A program made the translations under genes and the position numbers. This document shows, piece by piece, positions 15,847-24,284 of a stretch of DNA of 64,000 bases (the first letter of the stretch is position 1; each line of letters begins with the position of its first letter). The notes under the pieces were generated by a model. The model worked only from the letters and a program-made list of their open reading frames with translations. It was not told the DNA's origin and did not search any database. The stretch is from the NCBI RefSeq assembly GCF_000768065.1, contig NZ_JRKM01000001.1:434001-498000 (forward strand), in the 5' to 3' direction. This DNA is from Aquabacterium sp. NJ1 (GTDB lineage Bacteria > Pseudomonadota > Gammaproteobacteria > Burkholderiales > Burkholderiaceae_C).

Positions 15847-16494
15847 ATGTACACCGGCATCGTCCAGGGCCTCGGCCGCGTCGTGACCCTCACTCCGACC
15901 ATCAGCGGCTTGCACCTCACCCTGCGCATCCCCCAGGCACTGCTCCACGATCTGCAGATCGGCGCCAGCGTGTCGGTCGACGGCGTGTGCCTGAGCGTGG
16001 TCACCATCGAGGGCGAACTGGTCTCGTTCGATGCCATCAACGCCACGCTGGAGCGCACGAACCTGGGCGACCGCCTGGTGGGCGATGTGGTCAATATCGA
16101 GCGATCGGCCCGTCAAGGCGACGAAAACGGCGGGCATGCCATGTACGGCCATGTGTCCGACACAGCGCGCATCAGCTCCATCGTCCTGGATGGGCCCCGT
16201 GCCCACGTGGAGTTGCATGTGCGCGCACCCTGGCGCAACTACCTGTTCCCGCGCGGCTTCCTGTCGATCAACGGCTGCAGCCTGACCCTGGCCGAAGCCG
16301 ATTCGGAACGGGGCTACTGCCGCGTCAACCTCATCCCCGAAACCATCCGCGTCACGGGCCTGTTCCAGTACCGCGCTGGCGACCGGCTCAACATCGAGGT
16401 CGAGCAACAGACACAGGTGCTGGTGGATGTGATCGAGCGGGTGCTGGAGCGCCAGGCCAGACGCGCTGCGAACGGGGCGCCTTCTGCAGCCTGA
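15847..16494 (+). CDS. ribE: Riboflavin synthase alpha chain (gamma-proteobacterial-like form)
   Basis: A 215-residue protein with two lumazine-binding barrels. It would dismutate two 6,7-dimethyl-8-ribityllumazine molecules into riboflavin. Visible family features are the start MYTGIVQG, Cys48 in DGVCLS, NGGHAMYGH with His97 and His102, CSLTL with Ser145 and Thr147, and LIPET. The residue after Met is Tyr, where most enzymes have Phe, and Ser50 replaces the usual Thr. The overall pattern resembles Escherichia coli RibC more than the usual Burkholderiales enzyme encoded with ribD. No other riboflavin gene is nearby and no FMN riboswitch was seen. It may be a second copy or a lumazine-binding relative. 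Confidence 0.75.
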   Translation: MYTGIVQGLGRVVTLTPTISGLHLTLRIPQALLHDLQIGASVSVDGVCLSVVTIEGELVSFDAINATLERTNLGDRLVGDVVNIERSARQGDENGGHAMYGHVSDTARISSIVLDGPRAHVELHVRAPWRNYLFPRGFLSINGCSLTLAEADSERGYCRVNLIPETIRVTGLFQYRAGDRLNIEVEQQTQVLVDVIERVLERQARRAANGAPSAA

Positions 16495-16616
16495 AACCGT
16501 CCGGTTTGCCCGACAAAGTAGATACCCCACGCTGTATCAAGAATCGTTCTCAACTGGACCCCGTTAAACCACCCTGATTCACCCTTCTTTACATTCATCC
16601 CGCACGCTGCTCAAGC

Positions 16617-16635
16617 GTTTGGTCACACACCAAAC
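16617..16635. promoter_or_regulatory. Inverted repeat upstream of the cytochrome operon
   Basis: GTTTGGT (16617-16623) and ACCAAAC (16629-16635) form a perfect 7-5-7 palindrome about 145 bases before the cytochrome-porin gene. It could be an operator or the stem of an RNA hairpin; there is no T run. The rest of the 286-base gap (16495-16780) shows nothing else that I can name. Confidence 0.35.
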
Positions 16636-16780
16636 CTAGACTAATGGGATGAATGCACATTTCCAGGATCCTCTCCGATCCCTGATGTTGCGTTCACGAA
16701 GACGACAAGCCCCAGGGATTCAAGTGCGGCAGTGCCTGAAGGCCGACCGCACGCCACAACACGGAGATAGAGGATCAAGC

Positions 16781-18082
16781 ATGAGTAAGAGTTCTTCCTT
16801 GGCGCTCAAGGCGCTGTGGGCCTGCGTGCCTGTTGCCATGGCTTTTCTGAGCAGCCAGGCCCAGGCCGTTCCCAGCTTTGCGCGCCAGACCGGCCAGGAC
16901 TGCGCCGCCTGTCACATTGGTGCCTACGGCCCGCAACTGACGCCCTTCGGCATCAAGTTCAAGCTCGGCGGTTATGTGGACTCTGACGGCAAGGCCGGCA
17001 AGATCCCGCTGTCTGCCATGGTGGTCGCCGAATACGCGCGCTTCAAGGAGCCCGACGCCAACGGCAACAACGTCACGTCCTCCAAGATGGGCCTGGCTGA
17101 GTCGTCCGTGTTCCTGGCCGGCAAGCTGAGCGACAACATCGGCAGCTTCGTGCAGGTCACCAACAGCGGCGTGGACCACACCACCGGCATCGACCAGGCT
17201 GACCTGCGCTACGCCACCACGCTGGGCATCGGCGGCGGCAAGGAAGCGCTGGTTGGCGTGTCCGTCAACAACAACCCCAGCGTGCAGGACCCCTTCAACA
17301 CCCTGCCCGTCTGGAGCTTCCCGTACACGGCATCTGACCGCGTCACCAACCCGGGTGTGGACACGGTCTCCGGCTCGCTGGAACAACGTGTCATCGGCGT
17401 CAACGCCTACAGCCTGATCGACGACAACATTTACGCCGAACTGGGCTTGTACAACAGCATCTCGCCTGCGATGCAGTCCCGCCTGGGCTCGGGCCGCTAC
17501 CCGGACGGCGCAGAGTTCGGCGGCTTGAGCAACGCCCCTTATGTGCGCCTGGCCTACATGAAAGACCTGCACACGCAAGCCTGGAATGTGGGGCTGCTGG
17601 CTTTCAACGGCAAGCTGGAGGATCGCGCTTCGGCCGACTCGACCAAGTTCAAAGACTTCGGCATCGATGGCAGCTACCAGTTCCTGGGTACGCGCGAGCA
17701 CATCGTCACGGTCAACGGCAGCTACATCCGCGAGCGCACCACCGCCAACGCGAGCGGCGTCGACACGAACAACACGGTCAAGAACACCAAGCTGGCAGCG
17801 TCCTATCACTTCCAGAACACCTATGGCGCCACCTTGGGTTACTTCAAGGCCACCAGCGAAGACCAGCACGCCGGCAACCGCGGCTTCCTGTACCAGGTGG
17901 ACTGGACGCCCTGGGGCAAGGAATCGTCCTGGGCCGCGCCGTGGGCCAACCTGCGCGTGGGCATGCAGTACATCCAGTTCAAGCGCTACGTGAGCTATGA
18001 CGCGGACAACGACATCACCACCGTACTCGGCAAGCCTGGTGACATGAACAGCCTGCGCCTGTTCGCCTGGACGTCGTTCTAA
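16781..18082 (+). CDS. Outer-membrane monohaem cytochrome c-porin fusion protein
   Basis: This 433-residue protein has a signal peptide ending SSQAQA (residue 29). A short cytochrome segment carries a single CAACH haem motif (Cys41, Cys44, His45) within SFARQTGQDCAACHIG. About 350 residues follow, rich in alternating polar and hydrophobic strands, and the protein ends in phenylalanine (LFAWTSF). That is the profile of an outer-membrane beta barrel. The one-haem-plus-barrel architecture and length recall Cyc2-type iron oxidases, but the similarity is architectural and I cannot claim orthology. It is followed after 64 bases by a tetrahaem NapC/NirT gene and a cytochrome c gene, so electron transfer across the outer membrane is a reasonable inference. 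A start at 16649 is possible but would precede the signal peptide with a non-signal extension. Confidence 0.75.
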   Translation: MSKSSSLALKALWACVPVAMAFLSSQAQAVPSFARQTGQDCAACHIGAYGPQLTPFGIKFKLGGYVDSDGKAGKIPLSAMVVAEYARFKEPDANGNNVTSSKMGLAESSVFLAGKLSDNIGSFVQVTNSGVDHTTGIDQADLRYATTLGIGGGKEALVGVSVNNNPSVQDPFNTLPVWSFPYTASDRVTNPGVDTVSGSLEQRVIGVNAYSLIDDNIYAELGLYNSISPAMQSRLGSGRYPDGAEFGGLSNAPYVRLAYMKDLHTQAWNVGLLAFNGKLEDRASADSTKFKDFGIDGSYQFLGTREHIVTVNGSYIRERTTANASGVDTNNTVKNTKLAASYHFQNTYGATLGYFKATSEDQHAGNRGFLYQVDWTPWGKESSWAAPWANLRVGMQYIQFKRYVSYDADNDITTVLGKPGDMNSLRLFAWTSF

Positions 18083-18146
18083 CCCTGCAGATGAACAGCG
18101 CCTTGCCTGCACCCAATCGTGCAGCAAGGCGCTCGTGGAGCAAACG

Positions 18147-18755
18147 ATGACGTCCCTCTGGCAGCGCATCAAGAATCAAAAACCATGGGCCAAAGTGCTC
18201 GAAATCCAGGCCATCTTCCTGATGATGGTGGGCGCCGCACTCGCGGTCGGTGGCAAGGTCTCGGTCGACCACACCAACACGCTCGAATTCTGCGTCTCGT
18301 GCCACGAGATGAAGGACAACAACTACGCCGAGTACAGCCACACCATCCATGCGAAGAACCGCACCGGGGTCAAGGCCATCTGCTCGGACTGCCATGTGCC
18401 GCATGAATTCATCGACACGATGATCCGCAAGGCGCGGGCCTCCAACGACGTGCTGCAACACATGCTGGGCACCATCGACACCAAGGAGAAATTCGAAGCC
18501 CGCCGCCTGGAGATGGCCAAGAAGGTCTGGCTGCGCATGAAGCAGACGGACTCCAAGGAGTGCCGCAACTGCCATGACGTCAAGGCCATGGACCCCGAGA
18601 TGCAGGGCAAGACCGCCCAGACACAGCACAAGAAGCTGCTCAACGGCAGCAGGACCTGCATCGATTGCCACTACGGCATCGCGCACAAGGAGCCTGAAGG
18701 CGGCGTGGAGCCTCAGGACGTGCTGGACGAAGCCACGCACAAGCAACCCGGTTAA
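18147..18755 (+). CDS. NapC/NirT family tetrahaem cytochrome c, membrane anchored
   Basis: A 202-residue protein with one N-terminal membrane helix (~residues 17-37) and a periplasmic domain. The domain has four CxxCH haem sites: CVSCH (49-53), CSDCH (79-83), CRNCH (139-143) and CIDCH (171-175). NapC/NirT/CymA proteins oxidise the quinol pool and pass electrons to periplasmic partners. No reductase gene of the napA, nirS or nrfA type is adjacent. Instead the flanking genes are an outer-membrane cytochrome-porin and a monohaem cytochrome. I use the ATG at 18147, preceded by GGAG; a GTG at 18135 would add four residues. Confidence 0.92.
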   Translation: MTSLWQRIKNQKPWAKVLEIQAIFLMMVGAALAVGGKVSVDHTNTLEFCVSCHEMKDNNYAEYSHTIHAKNRTGVKAICSDCHVPHEFIDTMIRKARASNDVLQHMLGTIDTKEKFEARRLEMAKKVWLRMKQTDSKECRNCHDVKAMDPEMQGKTAQTQHKKLLNGSRTCIDCHYGIAHKEPEGGVEPQDVLDEATHKQPG

Positions 18756-18791
18756 ACGACTGTTTTCGACTGTTTTCGAAAGATTCAAGTG

Positions 18792-19175
18792 ATGAAGAAC
18801 ATGAAGCCCATGCACGCCCTGTTGATGGCAGCGTGCACACTGACCATGGCCGGCCACGCCATGGCGGCCGGTGACGCCAAGAAAGGCGCCGATGTCTTTG
18901 CAGGCGAATGTGGCGACTGCCACAGCCCCAAGGAAGGCAAGGCCAAGAAGGGCCCGCCGCTGTTTGGCGTCATCGGGCGCAAGGCCGGTACGGTCGCTGA
19001 CTTCAACTACTCTGAGGCCATGAAGCAAAGCGGCATCACCTGGTCGCCCGACAAGATCGACCTGTACATCACCCGCCCCAAGAAGCTGGTTCCTGGCGGC
19101 AAGATGAAGTACGACGGCCTGGATGACGCCGCGGCGCGCGCCGACGTCATCGCCTACATCCAGTCGCTCAAGTAA
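18792..19175 (+). CDS. Periplasmic class I monohaem cytochrome c
   Basis: A 127-residue protein with a signal peptide ending AMA (residue 26), the haem motif CGDCH (Cys40, Cys43, His44), and a likely axial Met105 in PGGKMKY, as in class I c-type cytochromes. It would be a soluble electron shuttle in the periplasm. It is the third gene of the cytochrome operon, 36 bases after the NapC-like gene, so it could carry electrons between the inner-membrane tetrahaem protein and the outer-membrane fusion. The ATG at 18792 is preceded by a poor ribosome-binding site. Confidence 0.9.
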   Translation: MKNMKPMHALLMAACTLTMAGHAMAAGDAKKGADVFAGECGDCHSPKEGKAKKGPPLFGVIGRKAGTVADFNYSEAMKQSGITWSPDKIDLYITRPKKLVPGGKMKYDGLDDAAARADVIAYIQSLK

Positions 19176-19190
19176 ACGCGACAGTGATGC

Positions 19191-20288
19191 TCAATGGGTG
19201 GCCGGTGCAGCCTTGGGCTTGTCCGGCCACTCGATTTCAGCCGAGCTGGTGCACTCCGAATCGTTGGGCTTCATGTCGCAACGGATGCGCTTGAGCACCT
19301 TCAACGCACGCTTGTCATACAAGCCGGCCTCGGCGATTTCCACGCGGCCATCGCGCAGCATCTGGATGTAGCGCACCAGATCGGCCGAGGGGATGTCCAT
19401 CCACACCTTGGCAGGCAACTCGGCTTCAGCCTTGCGGATCATGCCCAGGGTCGTATCAAACTGGCTGAGCCAGTACTGGCGCGCCTTGAGGCCGGTGCCG
19501 GGCGGGAACTTGTTCTTGTTGATGATGACCTGGTAGGTCAGGAAGGTGACAGGCATGCGCGAGATCGCGCCCTTGGTGCCAATGCCTTTGTACAGCTCCA
19601 GCGGCTTGTAGGCCAAGGCTGGGGCAAAGATCACATCGACCAGACCATTGTTGAACTTGCTGGCGAAATTGGTGATGTCGGCGGGAATCGGCTGCGCGCC
19701 AATGCGCGTGATCGCCATGTTCTGCACCTTGTCCACATCGAATGCGGCAATGCGCTTGCCAGCCGCAGCTTCCACGCTGTTGATCTTGCGGTCATTGACG
19801 ATCGGGTAGGCCGCGCCCATGGGGATGATGCCCGCCACCTCGTACTTGTCCTGCACCATCAGCTTGCTGGCGCCCGGCGAAGCGAACACCTCGATGGCCT
19901 TGCGCAGGATCTCGTAGCTGGCTTCCATGTCGATCTTGCCGTTGCGCTCCATGGTGGTGGCGCCCAGGGCGTCCACCGTGGCGGCGACCAGGTTGTAGGG
20001 CTTGCTGCGAAACGAGGTCACGGCCATGGCATCACACTGGCCGCTGCGGAAGTCTTCAGCGGCCACACGTTCGTCGGTGTAGGCCTTGAGTTCGATGTCC
20101 ACGCCCATGTTGAGCTTCTGCATCGCCAGCACGAAGTCCTTGGCGGCGGAAAAGGCCGGCCCCGACGTCCCGATGATGTCGAAGACGCAAGCCGTCTGGC
20201 CAGACCAGGCGGGTGCGGTGGCCAGGCTGATCAAGCTCAGGGCCAGCCATCTTGCAGGGCGGAAACGCGAAAGGGTTGCAGGCAGCAT
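19191..20288 (-). CDS. Periplasmic solute-binding protein (TRAP/DctP-like, lone)
   Basis: About 365 residues with an N-terminal hydrophobic signal sequence. The body has the alternating alpha/beta pattern of a solute-binding protein (SAAKDFVLAMQKLNMGVDIELKAY, DLVRYIQMLRDGRVEIAEAGLYD). It appears to belong to a group of putative solute-binding proteins distantly related to DctP. No permease genes adjoin it on this strand: it lies tail to tail with the cytochrome c gene (15-base gap) and upstream of the separate dctR-dctS pair. I prefer the ATG at 20288; a GTG at 20300 is the alternative. The ligand is unknown. Confidence 0.7.
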   Translation of the reverse strand: MLPATLSRFRPARWLALSLISLATAPAWSGQTACVFDIIGTSGPAFSAAKDFVLAMQKLNMGVDIELKAYTDERVAAEDFRSGQCDAMAVTSFRSKPYNLVAATVDALGATTMERNGKIDMEASYEILRKAIEVFASPGASKLMVQDKYEVAGIIPMGAAYPIVNDRKINSVEAAAGKRIAAFDVDKVQNMAITRIGAQPIPADITNFASKFNNGLVDVIFAPALAYKPLELYKGIGTKGAISRMPVTFLTYQVIINKNKFPPGTGLKARQYWLSQFDTTLGMIRKAEAELPAKVWMDIPSADLVRYIQMLRDGRVEIAEAGLYDKRALKVLKRIRCDMKPNDSECTSSAEIEWPDKPKAAPATH

Positions 20289-20409
20289 CGACTCGTCCAC
20301 ATGTGAATATTGGGTAAGTCAATCTAACAAACGCGATTGCGGCCCTGCCAAGGGGTTTCACCTGTGGCCCCCGCGAGTTGACGCCTGCAGCCCCCACTGC
20401 GTCGCCAAT

Positions 20410-21036
20410 TCACCCGCCAGCCAACCAGCCCGCCAGTTCGGCGGCAGAGCGCACACCCAGTTTGGAAAACACCCTTGCCCGGTGCACTTCCACCGTCCGC
20501 ACCGCGATGTGCAGTTCGTCGGCGATCACCTTGTTGAGCTTGCCTGCGGCCACGCGGTGCATCACCTCCTGCTCGCGCTCGCTGAGGCTGGCCAGACGGG
20601 CCTGACGCTCCTGCGCCTGCGCGTTGTGGGCGCGCGAGGCGGCCTCCACGGCCAGCGCCTGCTCGATGCGGTCCACCAGGGTGTTGTCGCTGTAAGGTTT
20701 TTCGAGGAAGTCGAAGGCCCCTTTCTTCAAGGCCTCCACCACCATGGGGATGTCGCCGTGCCCGCTGAGAAACAGTACGGGGTTGCGCACGCCCATGGAC
20801 AACAGGGATTCGTGCAGCATCAAACCTGACATGGGCTCCATGCGGACATCCAGCACGAACACACCGGGCATGGGCTGACTGGAGCGAGCCAGGAAATCCA
20901 GCAAGGCCAGCCCGCCATCAAACGCATGCACCACCAGGCCGCGTGAGCCCAGCAGAAACACCAGTGCGTCACGCACCACGGCTTCGTCATCCACCAGGTA
21001 CACCACACCCTTGTCCTTCAATGGCACGGCATTCAT
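20410..21036 (-). CDS. dctR: Response regulator, FixJ/DctR type
   Basis: A 208-residue two-domain regulator. The receiver domain has the acidic pair VDDE near residues 16-17, phospho-acceptor Asp63 in VLDVRM, and the conserved lysine in FLEKPYS. The C-terminal LuxR/FixJ-type helix-turn-helix (LSEREQEVMHRVAAGKLNKVIADEL) binds DNA. The start overlaps the dctS stop by four bases (ATGA), so the pair is translationally coupled. The divergent dctPQM genes are the likely target, giving dicarboxylate-induced uptake, as for Rhodobacter DctSR. The regulated site is not proven. Confidence 0.88.
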   Translation of the reverse strand: MNAVPLKDKGVVYLVDDEAVVRDALVFLLGSRGLVVHAFDGGLALLDFLARSSQPMPGVFVLDVRMEPMSGLMLHESLLSMGVRNPVLFLSGHGDIPMVVEALKKGAFDFLEKPYSDNTLVDRIEQALAVEAASRAHNAQAQERQARLASLSEREQEVMHRVAAGKLNKVIADELHIAVRTVEVHRARVFSKLGVRSAAELAGWLAGG

Positions 21037-23057
21037 GCGTCCACCTCCCTTGAATCAGCTTGATCTACACCGTGGTCAGCCGCGTCGATGGGCAGGCTGA
21101 AGGAGAACACGGCGCCGCGCTCTGGCGCCTCCTCGGCATCCAGCACCCCATAGTGCAACTCGATGATGGAGCGGCAGATCGCCAGCCCCATGCCCATGCC
21201 CTCGGCCTTGGTTGAATAAAACGGCGCAAACAGGCGATCACCACGCTGGCCTTGCAAGCCGGGGCCGTTGTCGGTCACGGACACGCGCACGAAGCGCCCT
21301 GCTGGCGCCGCAGACACGTGGATGCGCCGCTCGCCCGCTTGCGTGGACAAGGCATCGCTGGCGTTGCGCACCAGGTTGACGACCACCTGCTCAATCAGCA
21401 CGGGGTCGGCCACCACCTCAGGCAAATGCGGATCACCCTGGATGCTCACATGCACATCATGCCGAGACAGGTCACGCTTGAGCAATGACACGCCCGATTC
21501 GATCACCCCCATGATGTTGCAGGGCTCGCGTCGAGGCTCGCGTCGCGTCAGGAACTCGCGGATGCGCTTGACGATGCGCCCGGCATGCGCCGCCTGTTCG
21601 CCCATGCGCTGCAGGGCCTTCATGATCTGCGGGTCCATGTCGTCGCGCGCGCCCAGCGCATTGAGCAAGCCGGCGTTGTAGCTGGCAATGGCCGACAAGG
21701 GCTGGTTGAGCTCGTGCGCCAGCGTGGAGGCCACTTCGCCCAGCATGGTCAGGCGTGCGTGGTGCGCCATGGTTTCCATCTGCTTGCGCTCGCGTTCCTC
21801 CATGTGCTTGCGCTCGGTCACGTTGAGCACGGAGGCCATCCAGCCGATCTGCATGCCCTTGGCGTCCACCAGGGGCGCCTCGAACACCATGACGTCCACC
21901 TCGGTGCCGTCCCGATGCTGCCAGCGCGATTCGTAGCCTTCCCGCGGCGCCTTGCCCGCCATGTTGCGCAAGTGGCGGCTCATGCTTTGCTCCAGCTCGT
22001 GCGGCACCCAGTAAGGCATTGGCGGCATCAAGCCGATCAGCTCGTCAGGCTGGTACCCGACCATGTCGGCCATGGTCTTGTTGACGTACACAAGGCGCCC
22101 CTGCATGTCCCGGGCGCGGATGCCCACGGCCAGCGAGTCCTCCATGGCCGAGCGCCAGGCGGCCTCGGTGCGCCAGGCTTCTTCGGCCCGGGACACGCTG
22201 TGCATCTGCTTCCGGAGCATGACACTGGCAATGCCCAGCAGCACCACGAAGCCCCCCATCAAGGCCATGGGCATGGTGCGCCACCAGGGGGTGATGCGTT
22301 CGCGAGAAGCCAGCTCCAGCCAGGCATTGGGCAAGGAGGGGGCCATCGACACGCGGTACCAGGCCTGCATGGGGTGCCGCGGGCCATCCACTGTCGAGGC
22401 AATCACCTCGTCAGATTCATCCACCAGCCGGATGTCGTACTTGGCAGCGAGCCACCACGGCACCTTCTGGCGCAGCAGCGCGCCGGCCGAGTAACGCGCC
22501 ACCAGCATGCCACCCGGGTGCTCATCGTGCCCCGCCAGCGAAACGGACAGGTGCCCCGCCATGCCCACCTCGTCACCGATGTTGCGCGCGGCGTCATGTG
22601 CCGGCATGGAATCATCAGGCACGTGCGCCAGAATGCGCCCATCGTCCCCCAGCCAGGTCAGGCTGACCCAGAAGCGCCGCAGCCCGTCGAGCACCAGCGC
22701 ATGCCGCGCGAAAGCGTCCTGGCTCATGGGCCTGGACTGGATGACATCTGCCAGCGCGCGCAGCTTGTTGGTCTCTTCGTCCAGCCGGTTGGTGATCTGC
22801 GCCTCCAGCGACAAGGCGTCCGAGATCATGTCGGCGCGCTGCGCCTCGCGATCGGCCACCTCCTTGGCCTGCAACCAGATCATGACGCCGGCCACCAGCA
22901 GCACGGACAGCACAAGCGGCCAGGCCCACAGAGAGGGCATCAAGGCAAAGCGGGAGCCCAGCAGGTGCAACCTCGGGCGCGGTGGCACGGCCAGAGCGGG
23001 ACGCTCGGGCACACGCACGCCAGGCGCACGGCGATCGACCTTGTCCTTGTTTGTCAT
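21033..23057 (-). CDS. dctS: Sensor histidine kinase, DctS-like with PAS domain
   Basis: A 674-residue membrane kinase. Two hydrophobic segments near residues 37-60 and 265-285 flank a periplasmic sensing region of ~200 residues. A PAS/PAC region follows (~300-420), then the phosphorylation box AHELNQPLSAI. The ATP-binding domain carries DNGPGLQG and MGMGLAICRS. This order is that of DctS-type C4-dicarboxylate sensors. It pairs with the overlapping dctR gene and is divergent from the TRAP operon. The long proline- and arginine-rich N terminus is unremarkable. Confidence 0.88.
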   Translation of the reverse strand: MTNKDKVDRRAPGVRVPERPALAVPPRPRLHLLGSRFALMPSLWAWPLVLSVLLVAGVMIWLQAKEVADREAQRADMISDALSLEAQITNRLDEETNKLRALADVIQSRPMSQDAFARHALVLDGLRRFWVSLTWLGDDGRILAHVPDDSMPAHDAARNIGDEVGMAGHLSVSLAGHDEHPGGMLVARYSAGALLRQKVPWWLAAKYDIRLVDESDEVIASTVDGPRHPMQAWYRVSMAPSLPNAWLELASRERITPWWRTMPMALMGGFVVLLGIASVMLRKQMHSVSRAEEAWRTEAAWRSAMEDSLAVGIRARDMQGRLVYVNKTMADMVGYQPDELIGLMPPMPYWVPHELEQSMSRHLRNMAGKAPREGYESRWQHRDGTEVDVMVFEAPLVDAKGMQIGWMASVLNVTERKHMEERERKQMETMAHHARLTMLGEVASTLAHELNQPLSAIASYNAGLLNALGARDDMDPQIMKALQRMGEQAAHAGRIVKRIREFLTRREPRREPCNIMGVIESGVSLLKRDLSRHDVHVSIQGDPHLPEVVADPVLIEQVVVNLVRNASDALSTQAGERRIHVSAAPAGRFVRVSVTDNGPGLQGQRGDRLFAPFYSTKAEGMGMGLAICRSIIELHYGVLDAEEAPERGAVFSFSLPIDAADHGVDQADSREVDA

Positions 23058-23109
23058 GCGCCCAGTCTAGATGGCCCGCACCCGGTGCAACCCTAGGGTG
23101 ATGCACGAA

Positions 23110-23123
23110 TGTGGATGTCCACA
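23110..23123. promoter_or_regulatory. Palindrome in the dctS-dctP intergenic region
   Basis: TGTGGA-TG-TCCACA is a perfect 6-2-6 palindrome, 61 bases before dctP and 52 bases before dctS. Its place between a LuxR-type two-component system and its likely target operon makes it a candidate DctR operator. Confidence 0.4.
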
Positions 23124-23184
23124 ATTTGCCGCAGGCACCTGAAGCTGAACAATGGGCCATCCAAAACGCCCCGGAGACACCCCC

Positions 23185-24213
23185 ATGTTCAAGCTGAAGA
23201 CTGCCTCCTCTCTGCGCCGCAGCATGCTCACCCTGGCCGCGTCCATGGCCCTGCTGCCTGCCGCATTTGCCCAATCCCCCATCATCATCAAGTTCAGCCA
23301 CGTGGTGGCCGTGGACACCCCCAAGGGCAAGGCTGCCGAGTTCTTCGCCAAGCGTGCGGCCGAGTTGACCAAAGGCCGCGTCAAGGTCGAGGTCTACCCC
23401 AACAGCCAGCTCTACAAGGACAAGGAAGAGATGGAAGCCCTGCAATTGGGCTCCGTCCAGATGCTGGCACCCTCGCTGTCCAAATTCGCACCGCTGGGCG
23501 TGAAGGAATTCGAAGTCTTCGACCTGCCCTTCATCTTCGACGACTACCCTTCCCTGCACAAGGTCACGAACGGCCCCATCGGCCAGGGCCTGCTGCGCAA
23601 GCTGGAAACGCGCGGCATCCACGGCCTGGCCTACTGGGACAACGGCTTCAAGGTCATGTCCGCCAACAGGCCTCTCAAGACCGTCGAAGACTACAAGGGC
23701 CTGAAGATGCGCATCCAGTCCTCCAAGGTGCTGGATGCTGAAATGCGCGCGCTGGGTGCCCTGCCCCAGGTGCTGGCCTTCTCCGAAACCTACCAGGCCC
23801 TGCAGACGGGGGTGGTCGACGGCACCGAGAACCCGCCTTCCAACCTGTACACCCAGAAGATGCATGAGGTGCAAAAGCACGTCAGCGTCACCAACCACGG
23901 CTACCTGGGTTACGCCGTGGTCGTGAACAAGAAGTTCTGGGACGGCCTGCCCTCGGACATCCGCGTCGCACTGAGCAAGGCCATGGCCGAAGCCACCCAG
24001 GTGGCCAACGACGTGGCCTTCCAGGACAACCAGGAGGCCCTGGCCAAGGTGCAGGCCTCGGGCAAGACGGTGGTCTACAAGCCCACGATCGGCGAGCGCT
24101 TCCTGCTCAAGAAGGCGCTGATGCCCGTGCACAAGCAGATGGCCTCGCGTATCGGTGAAGACGTCATCCAGTCCATCTACAAGGAAACCAACTTCGATCC
24201 CAGCAAGATGTGA
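23185..24213 (+). CDS. dctP: TRAP transporter substrate-binding protein DctP
   Basis: A 342-residue periplasmic receptor with a signal peptide (MFKLKTASSLRRS, hydrophobic core, then AFAQ). It shows the DctP fold signatures IIKFSHVVAVDTPKGKAAEFFAKR and VEVYPNSQLYKDKEEMEAL, and the arginine-containing segment KGLKMRIQSSKV that contacts the ligand carboxylate. It matches the C4-dicarboxylate (succinate, malate, fumarate) branch. GGAG lies nine bases before the ATG. It is the first gene of dctP-dctQ-dctM, and a hairpin terminator after it probably lets it be made in excess over the permease. Confidence 0.95.
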   Translation: MFKLKTASSLRRSMLTLAASMALLPAAFAQSPIIIKFSHVVAVDTPKGKAAEFFAKRAAELTKGRVKVEVYPNSQLYKDKEEMEALQLGSVQMLAPSLSKFAPLGVKEFEVFDLPFIFDDYPSLHKVTNGPIGQGLLRKLETRGIHGLAYWDNGFKVMSANRPLKTVEDYKGLKMRIQSSKVLDAEMRALGALPQVLAFSETYQALQTGVVDGTENPPSNLYTQKMHEVQKHVSVTNHGYLGYAVVVNKKFWDGLPSDIRVALSKAMAEATQVANDVAFQDNQEALAKVQASGKTVVYKPTIGERFLLKKALMPVHKQMASRIGEDVIQSIYKETNFDPSKM

Positions 24214-24239
24214 TCGAAGCGGGATGACACCAGGACTCA

Positions 24240-24265
24240 GCCCACGCCACGACGTGGGCTTTTTC
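24240..24265 (+). terminator. Terminator-like hairpin inside the dctP-dctQ gap
   Basis: GCCCACG (24240-24246) pairs perfectly with CGTGGGC (24253-24259) and is followed by six T. It lies between two genes of one operon, so it is likely a partial terminator that lowers permease expression relative to the binding protein. Confidence 0.75.
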
Positions 24266-24284
24266 ATACCGAGGAGATGCCATC

